Below, one piece after another: positions 55,479 to 64,000 of a DNA stretch of 64,000 nucleotides. Below the pieces are notes generated by a model that had not been told where the DNA came from, ran no database searches, and saw only the letters and a program-made list of their open reading frames with translations. This stretch comes from Chelydra serpentina. Its lineage: Eukaryota > Chordata > Testudines > Chelydridae. Made by a program: the position numbers and the translations under genes. The stretch lies in assembly GCA_037349315.1 (NCBI GenBank), contig JBAIAC010000006.1:12807501-12871500 (forward strand), given 5' to 3'. Within the stretch, counting starts at the first letter, position 1, and every line of letters starts with the position of its first letter.

Positions 55479-56530
55479 TGTAACCCTTCTGCCAGGTGGA
55501 GCCAGCAGCAATCAGGGCCAGGTTCAATATCTATGGGTTCCTTTCCATCAATACAACACAGAACCGGCTCGAACCCCCACTCAGTAACCTGGGAAAATGA
55601 CCTACCACCCCTGGGCACCTCTGAGAGGCAATGCTTCCCCACTCGCAAGCACAGAGTCTGAGTGTAGAAAAGAAACTTTTAATAAAAGGAGGGAAGTAAC
55701 TAGGCATTAATTTGGGAAAACACTGCAAACAGGGTTCATAAACCATGAGCAAAAGACCCACCCCCAAGTAAGTTGGGCAGTGCCCCTTTCCCCTCAGGTT
55801 CTTAAGTCCAGCAACCCTAAAGTCCCTTTCACATGCCCGAACCTTCTCTGCACCCCACTCACAGTTGCTGTCCTTGGTCAGTGCAGACCCAGAGTTCAGA
55901 GGTGCATCTGCAGAGTTCACCTTGCACTCTGAGTGGAGGTGGGAGGTAAAGAGGCATTTTACTCGCTCCGCTGCTCAGGCACTCGCTCGCCACGCCTCTC
56001 GGCCAGCGGCCATACCAGCTGATGACCACGCTTCTCCGCCCCTCTCTGTGGGGTCCTGCTCTGGCTCTCTCTGCTAGCTGCCCTGCTGACCTTCTGCTGC
56101 CACCTGCCTCTCTGCTGTAACCTCTGCACATCAGTCTCTTAGTAATTTTTCAGCTCTTTGCAGGCCGGGCAGAAACACTGCCCCATCTCAAGTGATTTCA
56201 GTTCTAAGCGATTTTTAGTTCTTAGCAGGCAGGGCAGTCCTACCACAACTGATTTAAGCTCTGACTGAGCATTTAAAATAGCAGAGAGGCTCCTAATGAA
56301 GCCTATTTAGCACTTTCTTTGAACAGTGGTGGGGAATAGAAACATATTAAACCAGCCCAGGGAGGACCCACACCTGCTGGCTGGGGACACCTGTCCCCAC
56401 CCCTGTTACTTTCACAGGGCTCTGGCATTCAAGCCCCTGGCTTAATGAGGTCCTTTCAGCTGCAGGTGACCCCCTCATCTGGGACAGGTTAAGCACAGTC
56501 CTGCTTCCCTGTATTCATACAATAATGCCA
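55479..56530. mobile_element. LTR-like block
   Basis: Starts TGTAACCC at 55479. AATAAA occurs at about 55680 on the plus strand. Inside, 'tgatttcagttctaagcg' and 'gatttttagttcttagcaggcagggcag' (56195-56235) show short internal duplication. I recall this wording from turtle LTRs. The right end is not fixed and no duplication is seen. Overlapping frames such as 55531-55920 are chance. Confidence 0.5.
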
Positions 56531-56725
56531 ACATTGGTAAGGGCATTTCACTACCCCTGCATTCAGTACTAAAGTGATTTGTAACCCAATACCAGCCAAA
56601 GTTGATAATTTTGAGCAACACTGCTCTATCGGCTAGATAACTAAGCAGAGTAGGTGTGTTCATGTAAATACAGTTTGCTCCGGAAGTCTCTCCCCCTCTC
56701 AGCTAGCTGTCAGGGGAGACTTTAT

Positions 56726-56903
56726 GGGGGGAGGGATAGCTCAGTGGTTTGAGCATTGGCCTGCTAAACCCAGGGTTGTGAGTTCAATCCTTGAGGGGGC
56801 CATTTGGGGATATGGGGCAAAAAATTGGGGATTGGTCCTGCTTTGAGCAGGGGGTTGGACTAGATGACCTCCTAAGGTCCCTTCCAACCCTGAGATTCTA
56901 TGA
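56726..56903 (+). mobile_element. Cry-type tRNA-derived SINE, best preserved
   Basis: Box A TAGCTCAGTGG at 56737-56747, box B AGTTCAATCC at 56781-56790, then the CR1-type tail 'gattggtcctgctttgagcag...gattctatga'. About 178 bp. Confidence 0.9.
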
Positions 56904-57592
56904 ATTCATTCAGTTCATTTAGACCCTTACAGACACAGCAAGGGAGACATTCCCTGCACCAAGGAGTCCAAGCTCACTAGTTAGGCTACAAGTGCTGCTG
57001 GATGCTGCTACATTAGGTCCCAACCCTAGAAGCCCTCACTGGACAGGCACTTGCAGCTTCTTGCAGGATTGAGGCTGTACAGCTATTTATTTCTTTGGGT
57101 GATGACAGCTTTTACTGTCAGAACGTGTAGGCATAAGAAGTGAGTGCAGAAGATATTTTAATGAGGGGGGGATGAAATGAAGAGCCTGCTGAATGAATGA
57201 AGAGAGCCGAGTGCCTAGGGATAAAAAACGGCATTCCTGATATAAGGAACAGAATGGAAGAGGACATGAAGCCAAAAGCGGGAGCAGGAACATTGTTCCC
57301 GCAGTTGCCTGGGTCCCTGAAAAGTTGACCCAGATAAAGGTGAAAGGTCGTGTTTTCCACTCTGAACAGTATCTCTAGTTTTCTAATGAACTGAAATGCT
57401 GATTTAAAAGGCAACGTGGTTTTTTCATGCAACATTTAGAAATCTTACAAATTTGACATGAAAAATGTTTTGTATCCCCTGGGCTGCAGTGCTGGGCGCA
57501 TTTAGAAAAGTCACCCTGAACTAGGACTCAGCTAGCATGTCAGAGCTGTCACGGGCATGTGTTTGGGATCCTTCTTACACTGTAGCCCCCAG
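56904..57592. other. no gene seen
   Basis: Unique-looking sequence. Antisense frames 57087-57435 overlap each other and have no domain. Confidence 0.4.
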
Positions 57593-57663
57593 AATGAAAC
57601 TAAGAGACAGTGTTGAAAAGCTACGGAATGTCTTCAGAAGCTCGGTGTACCGCAGACTGATGA
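57593..57663 (+). other. candidate small internal exon (unproved)
   Basis: A 71-bp stretch preceded by a pyrimidine-rich acceptor (CTTCTTACACTGTAGCCCCCAG, AG at 57591-57592) and followed by a donor-like GTATAAG (57664). It is open in one frame for 23 codons, coding a charged helix-like peptide (MKLRDSVEKLRN.. then VFRSSVYRRLM), and the codon choice looks protein-like. I cannot assign it to any protein and see no neighbouring exon in the window. It could equally be chance. Confidence 0.25.
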
Positions 57664-57829
57664 GTATAAGCCACTCTCTTTCTTTTAGCCACTTAGACAT
57701 CTCCCCACTCTCCTTACACACACATGCACACACAATAGACTCTCTCCCTCTCTTTCCCTAAATCAACATCAGCAAGGGGACAATGGCCTGCGAGTCGGTT
57801 GAAGAACGAGACATACAATTAGCAATGAA

Positions 57830-58230
57830 ATGAAAAACAGCTGGTGAAATAGAATAGCTGTTATTCCGAGCACATGAACCTGAAAAGATACTGTTTATTT
57901 TAAAAGACAAACAAAATTTTCCTGCTGTTTGATCTAAAAGAGCATCTGCCATTGGGAGCTGTCCGTTCTCATTTAGTCACTCCAGCGCCTGGGCAGGCTG
58001 TACAGGAGCTATAAACAAAGCACAGAAAGTATCACTTTCCACATTAATTCGACAGTAAACAGTACTAATTTGACTTTGCAGCTGTTTATTGATCCCAAAA
58101 AAACACAATTCAATATAGAGAACAGTAGCCCGTGTATTTGACAGCAGTTTATAAAATTCAAGGAGCCAGGCTAGCCACAATCTTCCATTGTAAAGAAGAT
58201 GGCAGGAGATTCTAGAATTTGTGGCATTCA
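57830..58230. other. possible conserved noncoding element
   Basis: Free of any repeat wording, with ordered AT-rich blocks and motif-like words (AACAAAG near 58013 and TTAATTCGACAG near 58043). It lies 170 bp after the exon candidate. It looks more like a vertebrate conserved element than the debris around it, but this needs alignment to prove. Confidence 0.3.
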
Positions 58231-58529
58231 CCCTGAAGTAGGGTAAGGGGTGGAAATATGTTGCTTAAAGTCTAAAATGAGGATTTATCTCATAGGCCTC
58301 TTAAGGTGGGATATCCAAAAGCAGTCAATGTTAGCCTGAGTCTGCTCCCTCTAAAGTCAATGGGAGGAGACTTAGGCCAATGGGGGAGAGCTTTGAAAAA
58401 TCCTGCCATTAGTGTCCTACCAGCACTACCTTGGTAGAAGTAAAGAGTAAAACTAGAGCAAGTGTATGTGATCATCTATTATAGTGTGCTAGTTATAATC
58501 TTTAAACACTCAGAATTACACCAAATGAA

Positions 58530-58890
58530 AGTAATAGGTAGCAGGTTTTAAAAAAAAGTAGTATTTCTTCACACAACACACAGTCAACCTGTGGAACGCT
58601 TTGCCAGAGGATGCTGTGAAGGCCAAGACTATAACAGGGTTCAAAAAAGAATTAGATACATTAATGGAGGATAGGGCCATCAATGGCTATTAGCCAGGAT
58701 GGGCAGGGATGGTGCCCTTAGCCTCTGTTTGCCAGAAGCTAGGAATGGGTGACAGGGGATGGATCACTTGATGATTACCTGTTCTGTTCATTCCCTCTGA
58801 AGCACCTGGCATTGGCCACTATTGGAAGACAGAATACTGGGCGAGATGGACCTTTGGTCTGACCCAGTATAGCCACTCTTATGTTCTTAT
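58530..58890 (+). mobile_element. CR1 3' end with 'ttatgttcttatga' tail
   Basis: Last ORF2 blocks (WNALP-like: 'ctgtggaacgctttgccagagg'), 3' untranslated part with 'gagatggacctttggtctgacccagtat', and the terminal TTATGTTCTTATGA. This subfamily ending is also that of the antisense copy at 27127. Confidence 0.85.
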
Positions 58891-58954
58891 GATAGATAGG
58901 CAGACAAGATCTGTAAGGGAAGGATTTTCAACTCATGCTAAACTCATCTTTTTC

Positions 58955-59782
58955 CAGAAAGGTTCAGAAAAGTCTGAGCAGCCAAATGTAAAATTATTGC
59001 TGCAAAGTTTGCAGATGATAAAGTTTGGTGGACTGAAACAATGAGAATGGGTCATTTACACAGATTGATTTGGATCTCTTGGTAAGCTGGTTTCAAACCA
59101 ACATCATATGTTTTAATACAACCAAGTGCAAGGTCATACATTTAGGAACAAAAATATGTAAGACATATATGCAGAACAGGGGATTGTATCCCTGGAAAGC
59201 AGTTTTCCTGAAAAGGATTTATGAGTCATGGTGGATAAGCAATTAAACATGAGCTCTCAGTGTGATGCTGTGGCTAAGAGGACTAATGTGATCCCTTGGT
59301 GTATAAAGAGGGGAATATTGAGTAGGAATAGGGAGATCATATTACCTCTGCATACAGCTTTGGTGAGACCATTCCTAGAACACTGTGCTGAAGAATTGGA
59401 GAATTGGAGAAGGTTCAGAAAAGAGCCTGAAGAAATTGGAGGTCTGATAAACTTGACAGTGAAAGACTTGAGAAGTTTAGTCTATTTCTAATATTAAGAA
59501 GCTCTTTAAAATAGCAGACAAAGGCATAACAAGATCCAATGGCTGTAAGATGAAGCTAGACACATTCAAATGAAATAAGGTGCACATTTTTACCAGTAAG
59601 GCTAATTAACCATTGGAGCAGCTTACTAAGGGATGTGGTAGATTCTCCATTACTCGAAGTCCTTAAATCAAGACTGAATGCCTTTCTAAAAGATGTGCTC
59701 TCACTCAGCCAGAAGTTGTGCAGGAGGTCAAACTAGATGATCCTAATGGTCCCATCTTGACTTAAAAATCCATGAATCTATG
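58955..59782 (+). mobile_element. CR1 LINE, old subfamily
   Basis: Starts near FADD (59008-59019 codes FADD) and runs to the tail 'ctagatgatcctaatggtccc' and ATGAATCTATG. Frameshifts near 59220 and 59390. The surviving 87-codon frame 59228-59491 keeps the KQLNMSSQCDAVAKR block. Same subfamily as 62440-63092. Confidence 0.85.
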
Positions 59783-60924
59783 CAGCTCTGTGAATAATAC
59801 TTAATTTGGCCCTTCCTGGTGATAGGAACCAGCTGCGGAGTTTGGATGAGGATCTGGAGTTTGGAGTGAGCCACTCAATTTTTCGGGGCCAAAAGCATCC
59901 TTGTGATCCCAGATGTAAAGCACAGACATTTGCCAGTTTCGCTTTAAATTTCACCTTCAATATACTGGATTAGAATGAAGATGAAAATTAAAATTAAACA
60001 AAAAACTCACCTAAATCAAAACCCAAGCAAACCAAAACTATCAAGTTGCGCACAGCTCTAAAAATTCATTGGCAATCAGAATATATTGGACCTGTCTGTC
60101 TGCAAGTAAAGCAAAACAAAATGATGACTGATAAATAATAATACTGGGCAGTTATAAAGGATATAGTCTTCTATAGGGGAGCTTCAGAAAAGTTAATCGT
60201 TAACTTCTTCTGTTCTAGGTTGGGATAGCTTCATTCTGCTCAGTTAAATTCCCGCTACAGCTGGACTGAGCAATTGGATACTCTATTCTTCACTTCCTGT
60301 CTTAATCTGCTCTGTATTGTTACTCAGCATTCTTAACCAGGTACTGCATTCCACTCCATGGTGGCTGGATTTCAGAGGCGGATGAAATGACTCCTATATA
60401 CATGTACAGTTTGTAGAAGGACATGATTAGAAAGCCTTCTGGCTGGGAGAGACTACGAAAATATAAAGCAGTAGCATGATCTGGACAAGTAAAGCACAAC
60501 ACAAGGAGGGGAATTTCTCCAGGACTCTGAATTCTGTGGCTTTTTTGTTGAGATTTCTGCAGAACTCTAACATTTTTTTCACTTGTGTGAATCCACACAG
60601 GACGGCACAATCTAGGGCCCAAGAGGGTGAAAGAAATGTGTGGAAACCACTTGCAACAGATCTATGCTTGAGCCCCATAGAAGACAACTAAGAATGTAAC
60701 AAAAGAGATCAAAGGCAAAAGAGATTGCCAGGCTGTATTTATTCTCTACTCCCTGTATACTGGTGACTGACATTTTTATATTTTCATTTCTTTTTAAAAA
60801 CAATAGTTTAGACAAATGTGTCTAGACCAGTGGTAGAGCAAATGTGACATCAATTATGGATTCCTTCACAGTAGCTCTGTTGATATGGGCAATTACCAAT
60901 CCATAAAACTATAAGAATTGCCAT
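59783..60924. other. no gene seen
   Basis: AT-rich, with small overlapping frames at 60320-60815 on both strands and no domain. Confidence 0.4.
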
Positions 60925-61190
60925 ATTCAGTGAGAACAGTTACTCATCTAGTCCGGCATCCTGTCTGTGACAGTGGTCAGCACCAGATGCTTCAAATGAA
61001 GGTGCAAATACTCTGAAGTGGACAACTGTGGAATAAAGTACCCATAGGGGAAGTTTCTTCTCATTCCACTCAGTGCTGCTAAATGTTCCCCACAGAGTAT
61101 TGGATGGAGGAAGGGGCTTCAACCTTTGTTATACTTGAGGTCAGACGAAATGATCTAATGGTCCTTCTGCCCTTAAAATCTATTAATCTC
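60925..61190. mobile_element. CR1 tails of both orientations
   Basis: 60925-60995 is the antisense terminus 'catctagtccggcatcctgtct'; 61126-61190 is a sense terminus 'gaggtcagacgaaatgatctaatggtcc'. They look like two independent CR1 ends lying next to each other. Confidence 0.6.
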
Positions 61191-62439
61191 ATTACCAGCT
61201 AGCACTAGAGGGTAGGTTGGTGGGCTACTGGGCAACTTCAGATTTCAAGGTAAGAAATAAGCAGGGAGGAAAGCTGAAGGAAACCACCTGTAGGATAGGG
61301 AGAATGTCACTTGCTATAGAATATACAGGTAATCAAAGCCCTGTATATTTATACAGACACCAAGTCCATACCATGGACTCATAGAAATGTGGGCTGAAAG
61401 GGACCTGAAGAGGTCAGTATATTTTATTCATATAACTTGTGCTATATGTGCCTGGACAGTTTTGCTGCTTATGCACTAGACTATAGGTGCCTTTAGTAAG
61501 AAAAAAATATTTTTATCTTTGAGCCCATTGCTGATTCTCAAAAACATCACAATAATGATGCATAGTATCAAGTGGTAGATTTTTTGTATAATTCACAAGT
61601 GACTCAGCCTTCATTGGCTAGTATATATAAAACCAGCTCTTTTTTATTTTATTTTAAAAAATAGTTTGACTGGCAGAAGCTCTGAGGACTGAAACCTTCT
61701 GTCTAGACGCAAAACTCTTACAACAGAGTCAACCTATCCTTACCCTGACTTACTCATGTGCCTCAATTCTATCCTTTGGGCAAAGAGGGTATATTCTCCC
61801 CATTCAATCTATAGCCTCTCTTCGAAGTCTGACAACTATTTTGTGGTGGTGATTTTATGCTGTAGAGTCGTCTTGAAGGAAACAGTCTTGCATTAGGTAC
61901 AAAGAGAGAGTCAATGTGCAACTACAAAACAACAAAACTTAAGACACAGAAAGCAATTATCCCAAATGGCAGCAGAAGTCAGTTCCTAACTATCCAGGTA
62001 ACTTCTCCCTATACCAATCGGGCTAGGAATAAAAGAACTGGGCAACTCCTTCCCTTTTATAAATTAGTACTATCCCAGAATTCTCTCTTACAAATTGTCT
62101 GGGCCTGACTCTCTATTGCCTTGCACCTTTTGTAATCATTTACTCCTGAGCTGAGCGGGTGGCACCATTCTGATTGGGTAGCATTCTTACACTCACTTTT
62201 CACAGGTGTAAGTGATCAAGCCTGGTGCAAGGGAGTGGAGAATCACTCTCCTTAGTGCCTATTTCCTGTGACTTAGCTTTCAAGTCAGAACAACATTATT
62301 ACATTACGCCCATCAATCCCCCCCCAGAACCCGGAAAAATAAACTTTCCCTTTAACTCAAGCCTCTCCAAGCACATTTCCTTTAGAGAGAGGCAGGAAGG
62401 TGCCATTGAAGGAACTGCTGCCAGCAACTGGTGCTATGT
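61191..62439. other. no gene; possible CR1 tail scrap near 61378-61420
   Basis: 'ggactcatagaaatgtgggctgaaagggacctgaagaggtca' is an antisense CR1 terminus cut short. The rest is AT-rich with no gene. Confidence 0.45.
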
Positions 62440-63092
62440 TCAATTGAACGAGAGCTCCCAATGTGACGCTGTGGCCAAAAGAGCTAGTGCGATCCTGGGA
62501 TGCATAAACAGGGGAATCTTAAGTAAGAAGAGAAAGATTATTTTACCTCTGTATTTGGCACTGGAGCAACCACTCTGGAATACTGTGTCCAGTTCTGGTG
62601 CCCACAATTCAAGAAGGATGCTGATAGATTGGAGAGGGTTCAGCATAGAGCCACAAGAATGATTAAATGATTAGAAAACATGCCTTGTAGTGGAAGACTC
62701 AACGAGCTCGATCTATTTAGCTTAACAAAGAGAAGGTTAAGGGGTGACTTGATGACAGTCTGTAAGTAACTACTTGGGGAACAAATATTTAATAATGAGG
62801 TCTTCAATCTAGCAGACAAAGGTATAACACAATCCTGTGGCTGGAAGTTGAAGCTAGACAAATTCAGACTGAAATAAGGCATAAGTGTGATAGCGAGGGC
62901 AATTAATCATTGTAACAACTTACCAAGGGTCATGGTAGATTTTCCATCACTGACAATTTTCAAATCAAGATTGGATGTTTTTCTAAAAGATCTGCTCTAG
63001 GAATTATTTTGGGGAAGTTCTCTGGCCTGTGATATACAGGATGTCACACTAGATGATCATAATGGTCCCTTCTGGCTTTGGAATCTATGATG
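62440..63092 (+). mobile_element. CR1 LINE, old subfamily, second copy
   Basis: Begins in the LN.SSQCDAVAKRA block and ends at 'ctagatgatcataatggtcccttctgg'. The frame 62225-62662 is open upstream only by chance. Stops at about 62670 and 62768. Confidence 0.85.
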
Positions 63093-63313
63093 ACCATGAG
63101 CTACCCCATCTTCCTACTTTAAACTGATGCTTACTGGGTTTAAAGTATGTAAGACAGGCCCGTGCACAAAGTGGTATCACTTAAACTAAACAGGTGCAAA
63201 TTCTGTGTTTAGACAAGCTCTTAGCCAAGCCACACCATAAAGGTCATGCTACACATGATTTTATATCTCTTGCCATATATATTGTGTGCCTCTTAATGAT
63301 CTCACTACATTAA
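63093..63313. other. no gene seen
   Basis: Short AT-rich interval. Confidence 0.4.
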
Positions 63314-63530
63314 GGGAGGCAGCATGGTCCAGTGGTTAGACTACTACCCAGAGAGTCAGGCATCATGGGTTCAATTCCTTGGCCTGCTGTGTCACCTAAC
63401 ATTTTTCTGTTCATCAGTCTCCTTAGCTTTCAAATAGGGATACAGATACCTCCCTTTTAAAATGTTTAAGACTGATGAATGAAAAGTGTTATGCAAGAAC
63501 TAGATATTATTTATAAAGTGTGCCTAGAGA
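63314..63530 (+). repeat. CORE-SINE/MIR, sense copy
   Basis: tRNA-derived head 'ggaggcagcatggtccagtggttagactac' with A-box-like GGTCCAGTGG, B-box-like GGTTCAATTCC (63368-63378), then the core and 'caaatagggatacagatacc'. Full-looking but old. Confidence 0.75.
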
Positions 63531-64000
63531 TTAGAAAACAAAAATAATATAAATAATATAGGTAAATATCTGTTCAGTTTTAGCGCTCAGTGCCAAAGTA
63601 AGAGAAAAGTTAGAGTCCATGGCCCATTCAGTGGTTGGACTCTGCTGGAACAGCTACCAAAGGAAACTACCTCATCCCTTTCCCCGTGGATTTTGAATAA
63701 TCTCTTCCCCTAGTTTTCATATTTTTCTGTTCAGTTTCCTGTGTTTCGTTGTTGTTGTTGTTTTTCCATTGAATAAAGTCCATGTGAGGTTTTTTTTCTG
63801 TCCTGTTAACACCTTTTGTTTGAATTGGTAGCTCGTCATGAAATCCTGGAACCAGAAATCTCAGGAGCTGACAGTTGTCTATCCTTACTCTGATAAGAGA
63901 CAGCTACAAAACTATTGCAAACAGGAATCTTATCTCCCCCTCGCTTTTCTTAGAATGTTGGAACAGAAAACAATCCCTTAAAACAACAAAGAGGTGCCCT
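63531..64000. other. no gene; (GTT)n run at about 63749-63763
   Basis: AT-rich with a short GTT run. Nothing else is supported. Confidence 0.45.

Noticed and set aside
56726..56800. tRNA gene suggested by intact A and B boxes
   Set aside because: The head belongs to a SINE with a CR1-type tail, lacks a proper cloverleaf end, and is repeated four times in the window.
57537..57761. 74-codon frame as a complete small gene
   Set aside because: Only the central 23 codons sit between plausible splice sites; the remainder runs into T-rich and CA-rich sequence. I kept only the small exon candidate.

Overview
This looks like turtle nuclear DNA, probably a cryptodire. Four copies of a tRNA-headed SINE with a CR1-type tail (near 7.3, 36.5, 41.2 and 56.7 kb) match the turtle Cry/polIII SINE design. 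CR1 LINEs of many ages, L2/CORE-SINE relics and several LTRs built like turtle LTRs agree. Assignments to repeat families rest on recognition by eye and no database was searched. I see no convincing host protein gene, tRNA, rRNA or other ncRNA gene. The window reads as intergenic or deep intronic DNA.

Layout. 0-8 kb: the end of an LTR, old CR1 and CORE-SINE debris, a short hAT-like element with a perfect 8-bp target duplication, a hairpin-rich MITE and a SINE. 8.5-12 kb: a 5'-truncated CR1 that still has an open 3' reading frame, an older CR1 split by a GC-rich block holding a 76-bp tandem repeat, and a CR1 endonuclease fragment. 13-23 kb: a textbook solo LTR (14882-15978), an unclassified repeat called family X here, which has been hit by a hAT-like element and a CR1, an L2 tail split by a foldback element, and another LTR. 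26.7-29.2 kb: an antisense CR1 inside an older sense CR1. 30-42 kb: MITEs, L2 tails, SINEs and a LTR carrying a hAT-like element. 42.5-46.4 kb: two more family X copies facing each other, one split by a solo LTR. 48-56 kb: LTR-like blocks and a CR1 split by a hAT-like element. 56.7-64 kb: a SINE, three CR1 copies, and the most repeat-free stretch, which includes a possible small exon and a possible conserved noncoding element near 57.6-58.2 kb.

How the parts relate. The history is one of nested insertions. Four hAT-like elements have exact 8-bp duplications, one LTR has an exact 5-bp duplication, and one foldback element has a 12-bp duplication, so their boundaries and relative ages can be read from the sequence. 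The SINEs share their 3' tail with the 8.5-kb CR1, as expected if CR1 machinery mobilised them. Every protein-like reading frame I can interpret is LINE debris or an artefact of GC-rich repeats.
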